From the NCBI GenBank assembly GCA_014155875.1, contig JACEFZ010002067.1, forward strand, positions 1 through 64,000: 64,000 nucleotides of DNA. The letters are read 5' to 3'. Below are positions 12,401 to 22,659 of the stretch, piece by piece; positions within the stretch are counted from its first letter, which is position 1; each line of letters begins with the position of its first letter. Source of the DNA: Cepaea nemoralis. Taxonomy: Eukaryota > Mollusca > Gastropoda > Stylommatophora > Helicidae. Made by a program: the position numbers and the translations under genes. The notes below the pieces were generated by a model. The model had not been told where the DNA came from and ran no database searches. It saw only the letters and a list, made by a program, of their open reading frames with translations.

Positions 12401-12528
12401 TTACTACAGACAACTTATATGGACCTGCAGAAATTTTGCCAGATACAAACACCACACATATAACACACCTTTAGTTTCCTTTATGTACACACACAAAATA
12501 TCACAACTCTTTCCAGAGTTGGTATAAA
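9421..12528 (+). pseudogene. LINE ORF2: endonuclease (partial), reverse transcriptase, zinc-knuckle tail
   Basis: The frame is open from 9421 without needing a start codon, consistent with 5' truncation. The endonuclease end shows FVIVNIHAPPNYNY, VLAGDYN, SRLDRIY and YTDHKAI, the metal-binding and catalytic blocks of apurinic-type LINE endonucleases. The reverse transcriptase follows: KTPGPDGL, LKNYRPISLLNTDYKI, SILSLDQEKAFD (catalytic D), SVRQGCPLSPLLY and the catalytic box AYADDTAFF. A single TGA at 11503-11505 interrupts an otherwise continuous frame, perhaps a decayed CGA codon. A frameshift near 11800 leads to the last part, which ends at about 12526 and contains the knuckle CQLC...EEHIYYTC. 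The order and the NYRPISLLN / C-terminal CCHC features point to the L1/Tx1 group. With one stop and one shift, this is the best-preserved coding remnant here. Codon choice is strongly biased to ACA and CAC. Confidence 0.9.
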
Positions 12529-14862
12529 TGGTATACCAACTCTGGCAATTTTGGTAATTTTTTGGTAATTTTGGTACACATGAGTGAGAGAAAGAAAGAA
12601 GAAACTGTGAGTGAATGATTAAAAAGATCACATATGGTCAAAAGACCAATGGAAAATCCCTTATGTAAAGAATAGTGGAAGTATAAATGCTTGTTTTATT
12701 TGTTTCAAATGATGGTTTCACCCTTATAGACAAGGGGGAAAAGAAAAAAGGAGAAAAGAAAATTTAACTCCTCCCATTCCAATGTACTATTTATGGAATG
12801 TTTTGCTTTAAATGCACTTGTTGTGCTATACTACCACCACTACTAAGATTATCACTTTAGTAAATAAACTCACATATTTGGTATACTATTATCATTATTA
12901 TTATTATTTAATTATTATTGTTATTATAATGATTATCATCATTATTATTATGACTATCTTTATTCTACCTTTACTATCCTTAATATCATTAATGTTATAA
13001 GTATTATTGATATCAACATTATTATTTTACAATTTCATCTCCCCCCCCCCCCCTCCATCGCTTACAGTTTGTTGCCTTTGCTACTAACCCCACTGGTGGG
13101 TTCAAACTTTTGTCCTGCCTGTGCCATCATTACTAGGGTGGTCAGGGGAGCATTGATGGAATTGAACAATTGGTGGAAGGGTAGAGCGGGAAACAAAAAT
13201 GTAAAGATTTCCCTTTCTCTTAGTCACCCCCTTTGAATCATGTGAGTGAGTGTTGAATGAATTAATAAATACAAAAACACATATGGTTATCAAACCAATG
13301 ATACTGTAAAAATTTATGCAAATACAAATGTTTGGTTAATTTTTATCAAAAAAAGAAAGAGAGAGCAAAGAGGGAAATATGAATGAACCCCTACATTTAG
13401 GGGGGAAAAAACAAGGAGGAAAATATAACCCACTCCTTTACTCCAAGTATTACTAAAAACTGCAGTTTGCATGTGTATGTACCTGCTAGGCTATGTTTAA
13501 CACCATTACAAAGAAAATCACCCTAGCAAATGGAATCACATATTGTAAAAATGTTTATCATTTTCATAACTATTATTACCTTTGCTGTTTTTTAAAATTG
13601 CTGTTATTACCCTCAGTATGTCTCCTCCTGTCATTATTATTATTATCATCATTAGTAATAAACCAAACCCCTTTCCCATGTGCCCCCCCTCCCCTTGCTC
13701 ATGGTTTGTTGCTGCCTTTGTGGATACCCACACCGGTTTGGTTCAAATATTTATCCTGCCTTTACCATCATTGCCCAGAGAGGGGGGGGGGGGGGGGGTA
13801 ATGGCATTGGTGGAGTGAAACCAAATTGGTGAGAGGGTGGCAAGGGAAACAAAAATGTAAAGATTGTAAAAATGTGTGCTAATACTGATGCTTGTTTTAC
13901 TTTTTACAATAAGTAATTTAAAAAAAAAACACACACACACAAGAGGAAGGGAAAAAATGAATGAACCCTTACAAATAAGACCCAAAAAAAATAAGCAAGG
14001 AGGAAAAGATAACCAACTCCTTTTACTTCTACTATGTTGCAATATATATGTACCTACTATGCTATGCTAACACCATTCCTAGGAAAATCATTCTAGCAAA
14101 TGGAATCACAGTTTTGGAAAGTGGGATCATTATGATAACTATTATCATCATTGCTGTTACTATCAGTACTGTTATCACCCTCAGTAGGCAAATGTTAGTC
14201 ACCATTATTATTGATGTATTTGGTTTTAGTTGCATTATTATTATTATAGTAACCTTTATTAATATATAACCTCATCTCCCATGAGACCCCCCCCCCCCCT
14301 TCCCTCACTCATGGTTTGCTTGTTGCCTTTGCTGACACCCTCACCCTTTGGTTCCAAAAATTATCCTGCCTTTACCATCATTACCCATTAGTGTGGTGGG
14401 TCAAATGGGTGAGAGTGGGACTATCACTATTTTCATTGCGTACTTATCATTGCATTTATTAGCATTGCTGTTATCACCCTTAGTAGTTTTATTCCTTGTC
14501 ATTATTATTGTAGATGCATTTCATGTAAACACCATTTATAGGATAAGCATTTTAGCAAATGGAATCACATGTTTAACTATTATTATCATTGCTGTTTATT
14601 ATCATTGCTGTTATTGTTATCACCCTTAGCAGTTTTACTCTTTGTCATTATTATTATAGATGTATTTCATGTAAACACCATTCCTAAGAAAATCATTTTA
14701 GCAAATGGAAGCAAATGTTTAACCATTATTATCATTGCTGTTACTGTTATCACCCTTAGCAGTTTTATTCCTTGTCACTATTATTATAGATGTATTTCAT
14801 GTAAACATCATTCCTAAGATAATCATTTTAGCAAATGGAATCACAGGTTTAACTATTATTAT
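12529..14862 (+). repeat. Long repetitive 3' untranslated region of the Tx1-like LINE
   Basis: The stretch between the ORF end and the nested LTR is non-coding. It has diverged repeats marked by AGCAAATGGAATCACA (near 13525, 14095, 14553 and 14830), TTATCATTGCTGTTA and AACACCATTCCTA. The last 440 bp are a shorter tandem of about 137 bp. Long homopolymers occur at 13041-13053 (C), 13780-13797 (G) and 14287-14299 (C). The region resumes after the nested element at 16963. Confidence 0.75.
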
Positions 14863-16957
14863 TGTAACAAGCTACGTGGAGGGTCCCAAATAGCCCGGTC
14901 ACAATGTTTAATTAATCTTCTATAGCCCTGGCTGGAATAGGTCTTTACCTGCCAACCCTCCTCCGTTTTCCCTGGACTCACTGTCACGCTTCCTTTCGAC
15001 CTAGGGACCTATTTCCTGCAGTGTTCTTCTGGCCGACACATAAATAACATGGCAGTCGTCAGAACAACTTGGAAGTAATTTTATTAACCTAATCAAGAAC
15101 AGCACAGGAACACATAAAGGCAGATAAACAGATAGATCTACACAGACACTACACTGGTAAAGTTTTGACACAGAGCCTCCAGTCACCACAGTCACAGATC
15201 CAGCTTCAGATACTGTCTGATTTGTCCAGATATATCTCACCAAAGATGTCAGAATCTCCTTCCTTCTCCAGCAACTGGTTGTAGATTCCACAGGCTTTTG
15301 TAGAATCCAAGCGACTGGTGTGTTGAGGACTTCTGTTCATTGCCACATGAATTAATTCGGCCCCAGGTCTTCACTGACCTATGAAAAGCTTTGCGGTTGC
15401 AGATACGGTGAGGTGTTCGTGGAGGGATAATGGATGGGTGCCTTTTAATGTCTGGTATAAAATGAGTATGCAAGAAAATCACTCTTAGGCTCCCTCCAGA
15501 CAACAACTGCTCTCAGGCGTATGTTGTTGAAAAAAAAACTGGCAATGCACCAGTCATGCAAAATGTCCTTGCCTCAAGACCTGCACCTTGTCTCCGTTTC
15601 AGAGTTAAACACACCAAACCCTGAGTTGGCCTCGTCGGACATATTGGCGTTAGCCTAGAAGCACTGGTGATAATGTCCGTTAGAAGACATATTCACTTCT
15701 CATATAAGAGGACCCTGGAGATGACAAACAAAACCTGAGCGACTGGGCTGACTCATGTATCACACAAATACACTATAATTAATACCTGAATGACTGGGCC
15801 TGACCTGTCAGGTGGCCCCTGGATTGACCACGTCCGGGCTTGAGGAGACCTCCAGCTGGACGAAGTCCTGTTGTCTTTTTGCCCACACGACACACTCTCC
15901 ACATTCATACCAAGCCTTTATTATGATTTGGCACAATCATTTCCATGCTTCCCTCTCACTTGCAAATCATGCCTTTCTCACCCGCAAGATCTTGTGGTGT
16001 GGTGCGCCGAGTAAGCTTTGTGTTTCTCCCCCTTAACTAATAGTATAGTATTGGGGTTGTATGGCACGCAGTGTAGTTCCCCATTCCCCGCAAGACTAGG
16101 AAAGAAGATACTACCCCTCCCGGCCGCTGCTCTTGTCTGAGCTGTCGCCGCAAGGTACCGGTAGTGCCTCACAGAACACATAGATTTAGAGGAATGCAGG
16201 TTCTCTCAATGAGATAGAGAAGTCCATTATCTTCCCGACATCATCCTATCAAGTAACAGACGAAAGAGATAGTCCTGTGTATAGCCTCTTCTGGCTCAAG
16301 AAGATAGATCATAGATTGGTATAGCTATCCAATGATGATATTCCACAGAAAGATGACCAGATGCCCAATTCAAGCCGTAGACAGAAAGATAGCAACAGCT
16401 CATCTGACTCCAAGAACAAATGAAATCCTCTGGGGAGATATATTGTTCCGTTTCACTTCCCCGGCTATGCCAAGAACAAGACGCCCATTTAGATTGCCAA
16501 CGGTCAACCAACTCTTCATTGGTTATGATTGGCTTTTCGCCAATTCATCTTCCCCTTCAACACATTATATATTTATAACTCCATGTTTGGCTGGAGTACC
16601 CACAACCCAATCCCTACCTTTCTTCACCACTTCAGTAGGATGTTGCACTTCTGTCGTTATCTTTAACTAACTTTGACAATTTGCAACAAGTCAACGGTAA
16701 GTGTTGGCCCCGCCATTAATTCTTAGCAGCCGCACCAGTGCACATTTGGCGCAAGGCGTTCCCTCGGGTTTACCCGAAACGAGAGACATACATCTACTCA
16801 CTCCATGTAAGATTTGTGGCATGAAGATAACCCAAAGAACTATCTTTCATGGATATTTGAGGGAACAAGAGAACTGAGAGCCTCCAGAAGCTGTTTCCCC
16901 CTGTTTACCCAAAATACAAGAATGCATAAGGACATGAGCCACTGGCGTTTCGCTACA
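14863..16957. mobile_element. TG...CA element with 5-bp target duplication, probably a large solo LTR
   Basis: The segment begins TGTAACAAGCTACG and ends CGTTTCGCTACA. Identical ATTAT repeats flank it at 14858-14862 and 16958-16962, and the host LINE 3' region reads across it. TG...CA ends and a 5-bp duplication are the LTR-retrotransposon signature. No internal second LTR, primer-binding site, gag or pol ORF is visible, so a solo LTR of about 2.1 kb is the simplest reading; that is long for an LTR. A non-autonomous element with very short inverted ends (TGTA.C) is the alternative. Orientation cannot be set. Confidence 0.65.
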
Positions 16958-16962
16958 ATTAT

Positions 16963-17514
16963 CATCGCTGTTTATTATCATTGCTGTTTAACAATAACAG
17001 TGTTATTGTTATTGCTATCACTATCACCCTTAGCAATTTTAATTATTCCTTGTCATTATTAATATTATAACATTTGGTTGTTATTTGCATTATTATCATT
17101 GTAATCATTATAAATATATATGGCTTTGTAAACCCGTAAACTGTACATCCCCCTTTCCCACCTTTTTGATACTGTGATTGTTGTCTTTGCTGCCACCCTC
17201 GCCGGTTGGTTCCAAACAGTTTTGTGCACCGCCATGTTTATCAACACCGAGGGTGATGGTACTTGGTAGGAGTTTTGGAGCTGACAGGAGAGCGGGGCGG
17301 CAAGGGAAATAATAGCAGCCCACTACCATCACGCTGTTGATTTAAAATATTTCCTTAAAACAATGTCAATGGAGAAATGTTTAAATGTATAAAATATTTG
17401 TAAATTTTGCGCATATGTCACCTACACTTCCACATGCAACGCTCTGTAAAAACACGAACAATACAATTCGCAACAATTTTAACACTCAATAAAAGTTTAA
17501 AAAAAAAAAAAAAA
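16963..17514 (+). repeat. End of the Tx1-like LINE 3' region and poly(A) tail
   Basis: Continues the repetitive 3' region interrupted at 14862 (ATCATCGCTGTTTATTATCATTG). It ends with AATAAA at 17488 and a poly(A) run just before the second target duplication. Confidence 0.85.
17488..17493 (+). promoter_or_regulatory. Polyadenylation signal of the Tx1-like LINE
   Basis: AATAAA lies just upstream of the A-run that ends the insertion at 17514. Confidence 0.8.
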
Positions 17515-17528
17515 ATTCTCCATTTTCC

Positions 17529-17635
17529 TGTCAGTAGGAAAGCGGGTTGGTGGCCCTCCAGTGCGGAGGCCAAAGGATAATATCCGGGGTAGGGGCCTAT
17601 TCCCTTGCGCCGTCACATAGGTCTACCACACACAC

Positions 17636-17677
<42 letters not shown>

Positions 17678-18042
17678 GGACTCGAACTCAGGTGCCCGGT
17701 AACTATTTAGTCTACTTATCTATATAAGTATTCTACATCCATGGGGCTTACCTCACTGTCTTTGAATGGGCTCGAAAGCGGTCGGGGGAAGCCGAGGCGG
17801 CCGGCGGAGGTACTTGGTCGCGCCCGCGCGCCATGGACCGGAAGTAGTCATCACGACAACCGGAAGTGGTCACCCAGACCCAAGAAAATACCCGCCAATT
17901 TCTGAAAAAATGTGGTCCGAAATGGATCCGGTTTTTGACGTCATCAATATGGAGGCACACCTTTCGTAGAGTAAAAAATGACGTCATCAGCTGGATCCGG
18001 ATCCATATTTACTAAGTAGTTTGCGTGTCTCCTACTACTACT
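17529..18042 (-). repeat. Right arm of element 1, outer part
   Basis: Inverse of 1043 to about 1525. It includes a (CA)n tract (about 17621-17676, mirrored as GT at 1403-1432), the B-box-like stretch near 17685, the GC-rich block and the doubled GGATCC. It ends CCTACTACTACT at 18042, next to the CACGAG duplication. It has an intact join to the inner arm once the LINE is removed. Confidence 0.9.
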
Positions 18043-18177
18043 CACGAGCACGCACAGATGAAGATCGTAAAACATATACGAACAAACAGATATTTTCCCA
18101 CGTTGCTGTCTGTACAAGACAAGATTAAGTGATAACAATCGGGACAATTGGTTTAACCATTTACTAGTAGTGCACCG

Positions 18178-18300
18178 TAGGTTGGGTGCTGTAGGTAGTT
18201 AGCGCACTCGTCTGCTGGCACGGTGATTCTTGGTTCAAATTCTCTTTGAGGTCAACAGATTTTGCGAACTATGTAGCTGCGAGACCTCATAAAAATGGTC
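18178..18300 (+). mobile_element. tRNA-like SINE head
   Basis: GTAGGTAGTTAGCGCACTCG resembles a tRNA A-box region and is followed at normal spacing by the B box TGGTTCAAATTCTC near 18232. No good acceptor stem closes it, so it is SINE-like rather than a tRNA gene. The 3' boundary is unclear; 18300-18740 has no other recognised content. Confidence 0.45.
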
Positions 18301-18756
18301 ATCAGAAAATAGTCTGTGAAGTTAATGGTGGCCAGTGTAATACCCCATCATCCCCTTGTGTTCCGATTAGTCTAAAACCATATTTGTGTCACGAAAAATG
18401 GAAACCAGGTCTTTATTATAGCTAATACCGTATATAGCTAATACCGTAAACAATACGTAAAGGAACAAGTAAATATGGCGACGTTCCGATAAATTTGTTA
18501 CTCTCATCTTCAGTGTATCCCAGAGATGAAGAATGTTGTGTTTCTGCTAAAGACCATTTGGGTGTTTATAACACCATTCGCTGGTCATAGCTGAAAAGTA
18601 AACCAGGCATATTTGGTCAAACAATTAATTAACTCACCCTTAGTGTGATGGCAGGTACTGCGTCCCTTTTGGTGAGGCGTGTGGTGTTAGGTGGTAGTGG
18701 TGGTGATGCTACACGCATGTGCTGTTCCATGCATCAATCATTTTGAAGTGTAGTCG

Positions 18757-18960
18757 ACTCTTCTTCTTATTCTTCTTCTTCTTCTCCTTCTTCTTCTTCT
18801 GCGTTCATCCAGGAGTTTTATTTTTTGGGACGTGATTGCGTTGTGCCTGTTTACAGTAGAGCTGTGTTCTTGCGCCGTTAGCCGACACATCCGACTTCTG
18901 TGGGCATTTGTTGACCGGATTAATCTTCCCGGGGGTTTCTTAGAACGTCTGAATCTTGTT
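18757..18960 (-). mobile_element. Dispersed SINE-like repeat with (GAA)n tail, copy 1
   Basis: On the minus strand a conserved body of about 150 bp (GTCAACAAATGCCC, TCGGATGTGTCGGC, GGCGCAAGAAC, GTAAACAGGCACAACGCAATCAC) ends in GAAGAAG repeats, seen on plus as TTC at 18757-18800. A close copy is at 40785-40945, also minus and also near LINE remains. It could be a SINE or the 3' end of a LINE family. The region 18960-19380 looks like non-coding 3' sequence of the LINE remnant that follows. Confidence 0.6.
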
Positions 18961-19381
18961 GTGGTGTTATCCCCCATTCCAGCTGGCCCATATAGAACAG
19001 CCAAAGACATCCTGGTCAGCCCTCAAGGGAAGGCAGGGGCAGACCATGGGCATTCCCCGCCATCCAAGGAGGCTTCCATAATTGCAGAGCCGACACACAA
19101 TACTCTGGTACTGGGCTCACGAAAGGAATCGTCACGTCCTGCACATGGCTGCTTAGTCTCACTTCCGTATATTGGGCCTTCCGTTCACCATAGGCTGTTC
19201 TTCCGGAAACCAGAAGAATGCAGTCTGCAGATGGCATCCACACAGTGAGCTTTCAATTCGAACTTTCCACGTAATGGATTTGCTAACCAAGCAATATTCC
19301 ATTTCATGCCTCTAGGATGCTTTTGTAACCGACATACCTGTGGTATGAAGTGTGGCAGTCTAAGTACTTCTTCATGTTTCT

Positions 19382-22050
19382 TTAGATGTCAACCTGAATG
19401 TAGTTAAAGTAAGCTGCGGTCAACTTGAGCTTGTTGATATCTCCATAGAGCATGTCCTCAAATGAAGCAGGTGTGGGCCAAAATATCTTTCTCTGTTCTG
19501 CATATATTGGGCACTCCTGCAGCAAATGTTTAGCTGTCATTTTACCAGTTCCACAATTACATCCATCGGTATCTCCTATCTTTAGTTTATTGAACAAGTG
19601 GTATTTTAGCCTGTTATGTCATGTACGGAGTCTGAAGATTGCTACTTGTTCTCTTCGGTCGAGTTTTTAATATGCATCATCCTTCTAGTGGCCTGAATGC
19701 TCTGATTCCCATTTGGTTCTATCAGTGCTTTTCATAAACCTCTTTGCCTCATTATAGGTTATGTCTATGTCAGGCTGTGGTAGTCATCCGCCCTCTTTTG
19801 CTAGTCTGTCAGCCTCTTCATTTCCAGGTATACTGCAATGTGATGGGATCCACTGTATTTTTGGATTTCTGGCATAGACCATGGAATCTTAGGTTGGCTA
19901 GTTCTGTGTTGTTTTTGTTCTTCAGTATTGAGACTACTGACTTTGCATCTGTGAAGATAGCTATTTGCTTCTCTTTATTTGCTTCCACCAAGAGCATTTC
20001 TGCTGCAGTTTTCAAAGCCTCTACCTCCGCTTTGAAGTTACTTACTCCATTTTTTAAATTTAAGAAAATTCCTCCTCCTCCATTTTCTATTGAATTTTTG
20101 GCCGATCCATCTGTATATGCATGGGTCCAATTGCTGCTTGGGTAATGTTCTTTTATGTAGTTGAGGGTTATTTATCTTCTTTCGGTTTCATTCTGAGTGC
20201 TCTTTTTTTTTCAATACCAGGAATGTTTTCTATCATCTCAGGCAGTTGCTGCTGTCTCCAAGCTGGGAAGTTGTGTGCATTGTAAATGGATTTGACTGTT
20301 GATATGTTAATTATGGGATCTGCCCTAATCTTTCGTTTTGCAGTTTCTACAAAATTGCTACGCTTCAGTCTTCCCTTTCCAAAACCATTAAATCTGTTAT
20401 ACATAGGGTGGTCTGTCAATCTTCTTATTATTTCTGCTTGTTGCTGGGCTCTACTATCTCTTCTATCCTACATTGGTTGTAAACAAGTGATCTTTTCTAG
20501 TTCATTAATAGGTGTTGTCTTCAGGCTTCCAGTTATGATTCGCATTCCTTGATTTTGGACTCTTGAGAACTTTCTCATCTGCTCCCCACGTTGTACCAGC
20601 AAGCTTTTTCATGATTGCCATTCTTTGCCTTGCTCTTGTTCGATTTTTCTCAACCTGTGTCTTCCATGTCAGGGGACGATCAAAGGTGACTCCTAGACGG
20701 TTTGGATTTTTTTCGTGGCGCAATATTTTTCCATTCAATACCAGCTTAGGTTGCTGAGTTTTATTTGAGAGGGAGAACACGGTGCATGTTGTTTTCTCCT
20801 CACTTATCTTCACTAGCCATGATTTCGACCAGTTCTCTAGCGCTAATAAGGCTTGCTGTATTCTGCTGTTAGCTATACTAATATATTCTTCAGATGTCCA
20901 TATGGCTAGGTCATCTGCAAAGGAGGATGTGTGTACTCTGGCTGGAAAATTTTCCGTGATGTCATTATATATGCTAGGATAATGTTGGTGAAAGAACTCC
21001 TCCTTGGGGGACACCTTGCTCCAACAGCATCATTTTGCTGGTTTGTCCTTCTACTTTTGTCCTGGCAGTTCTGTTCTTAAGGTAGTGGCTGATCCATTTG
21101 TACATTTTTCCACAAACATGTATTTTTTGCAGTTTTACTTTCAGTCCTTCCTTCCATACTTTATCAAATGCTTTTTCTAAATCTATCCAGACCGCTAGTG
21201 TGTGCTTTTTCTCTTGGAAGGTGTCCTCTATTTCCTGAGCTATATAGGTTATTTGATCTTCAGTGAATCTGTACTTTCTGAATCCTGCTTGGTGTGGTGT
21301 TAAGAGTTGGTTTTCTTCCAGATGCCATTTCAGCCTGCCATTGATAATGCGTTTCATTAATTTTCCTACACAGCTAAGTAGACTGATAGGTCGATAGCCA
21401 TTTGGTTCTTCCAGGTCTTTTCCTTTCTTTGGGACTGGTATTAGTGTTAGCTTCCTTCCATGCCTGTGGGACTATTCCTCTTTCCAGCGGTACTTTAGGA
21501 CTGCTGGTAGTTTCTTTTCTACCTTAGTGCCTAGTCCTATTAGCATTTCATTTGTGATTCCATCCTTTCCTGGTGATTTCTTCTTTGTTATGGTATTCAT
21601 TGTTGTTCCATTTCTTCCATTGTTAGATTTGCCATCATATATTCTGCTGTTGTCTCTGTATTACTATCATGTATCTGTATATCTTTGATATCTTTCTTCT
21701 GTTCGATTGTAATATCAGTGTGGTTTGCACTGGCATAGTGTTCCATTAGTGCATGTGCAGATTTTTCCCCTGTAAGCAAGGCATTTCCTTGTTTAATAGT
21801 TATTTGTTTGTTTCTAGGTCCTTCATTGTTTATGGCTTTCACAAGTTTCCATAGTTTGTTTCATCCCTGTCAAAGTTCAGGTTTTCTGTTTTTTCCCTTC
21901 AACAATCTCTTGTTGTTTGATTTACTGTTCTTTCATATTTTGCTGAGAATGTTTTGAGAGAGATGCTTGTTTCAGTTGTTTGTTCTATCTCTGCTGTCTT
22001 CCTGGCATCTTCAACTTTGTCCTCCAAAATTTGCAGTTCTTCAGTCCAGT
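19382..22050 (-). pseudogene. 3' half of an I-type LINE ORF2 (reverse transcriptase, RNase H, CCHC)
   Basis: On the minus strand the frame continues from the endonuclease part at 35491-36370 across the insertion of element 2. At the break it reads ..YWTEELQILEDKVEDARK, a usual linker. The reverse transcriptase shows PHQAGFRKYRFTEDQI, the catalytic WIDLEKAFDKVW, GVPQGGVLSPTL and the FADD box (SFADDLAIW). RNase H has TDGS, KAEVEALKTA, IFTDAKS and WIPSHCSIPGNEEADRLA (about 20145-19795). The tail has a CxC...HLLQEC knuckle (19382-19597). Several frameshifts and stops (for example near 21000, 21400-21600 and 20460) make it dead. Related C-terminal sequence is at 41028-41399. Confidence 0.88.
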
Positions 22051-22124
22051 ATGGTTAGTAGTACGTTATGTCCTATTTGATTAGCATTTCTGGATTGTGG
22101 TGCTGGATTGACCCCAATCCAGCT

Positions 22125-22280
22125 GGGTTAGGGGTTAGGGGTTAGGGTTAGGGGTTAGGGTTAGGGGTTAGGGTTAGGGGTTAGGGTTAGGGGTTAGGGT
22201 TAGGGTTAGGGGTTAGGGTTAGGGGTTAGGGGTTAGGGGTTAGGGTTAGGGGTTAGGGTTAGGGTTTAGGGGTTAGGGTT
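22125..22280 (+). repeat. TTAGGG/TTAGGGG telomere-like array, left arm
   Basis: About 156 bp of mixed TTAGGG and TTAGGGG units lie 70 bp inside the end of element 2, with the G-rich strand pointing inward. The mirror copy is at 35272-35416. A short related tract is near the loop (28549-28598). Variant units and inward orientation show this is not a chromosome end. Confidence 0.95.
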
Positions 22281-22484
22281 ATGTATTTTTTGGTCTTCTC
22301 CTAATTATACTTTCTGGATTGACCTCGCTGGATTGCCCCCAATCCAGGGCCGGTACGGTAGGTACTAAGGTCATATGTAAGGGTTGATAATTCTAATAAA
22401 AGACATGTTTCTAAGGGCAGATAACTGAGTTTGTGTATAATATTTTAACTAATTTAAAAAAAATAAAATTAAACAACAACCAAA

Positions 22485-22600
22485 GGCGCGCGGGGTGGTC
22501 GGGGCCAGCGCGGGCGACGAACGCGGGGGCGACCACGACCGGGTGGTCGCGTGGGCGCGGGTTCGAACCCTCGAGTCGCTCCGGGTGTCATATGAAAGTT
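22485..22600 (+). other. GC-rich tRNA-like block in element 2
   Basis: A GC-rich island in AT-rich surroundings with a perfect B box (GGTTCGAACCC at 22560-22570) and an upstream A-box-like GGTGGTCGGGGCCAGCGCGG. It is mirrored at about 34960-35080. No cloverleaf is evident. It could be an internal Pol III promoter or a captured SINE head. Confidence 0.45.
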
Positions 22601-22659
22601 GTAAACAGTAAAAAGGTAAATATGGCGTGTATATGATCTGTAGTGGGTCGTAGTGGCCT

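Larger units (their letters stand above)
9419..17514 (+). mobile_element. Tx1/L1-like LINE, 5'-truncated, with target duplication and poly(A) tail
   Basis: The insert lies in the right arm of element 1 between 14-bp direct repeats ATTCTCCATTTTCC (9405-9418 and 17515-17528). The arm reads straight across when the insert and one repeat copy are removed. It starts inside the endonuclease domain, carries reverse transcriptase and a C-terminal zinc-knuckle region, then a long repetitive 3' untranslated region, an AATAAA signal (17488-17493) and a poly(A) run ending at 17514. A 2.1-kb LTR-like element (14863-16957) is nested in the 3' region. Without it the LINE copy is about 6.0 kb. Confidence 0.92.
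1043..18042. mobile_element. Element 1: giant inverted-repeat transposon, Polinton-like ends
   Basis: The ends are AGTAGTAGGAGACACGC at 1043 and the inverse ending CCTACTACTACT at 18042; the right end has one extra ACT. Identical 6-bp direct repeats CACGAG flank it at 1037-1042 and 18043-18048. The left arm (1043-3784) is inverted in the right arm, which is 7319-9418 continued at 17529-18042 after a later LINE insertion. Removing that LINE and one copy of its target duplication gives an element of about 8.9 kb. The loop (3785-7318) holds repeated modules and nested SINE and RTE insertions. AG...CT ends, a 6-bp duplication and long inverted repeats are Polinton/Maverick hallmarks, but no polymerase B, integrase, protease, ATPase or capsid ORF is visible, so it would be non-autonomous. 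Other foldback classes remain possible. Confidence 0.8.

Noticed and set aside
1043..18042. Autonomous Polinton with hidden polymerase or integrase
   Set aside because: All longer frames inside belong to the nested LINEs; none shows polymerase B, integrase, ATPase or protease motifs.
22125..22280. True telomere or fused chromosome ends
   Set aside because: The G-rich strand points inward at both sites, units are mixed 6- and 7-mers, and the arrays lie inside a transposon with a target duplication.
22485..22600. Functional tRNA gene in element 2
   Set aside because: There is a B box but no cloverleaf, and the region is too GC-rich and long for a tRNA.
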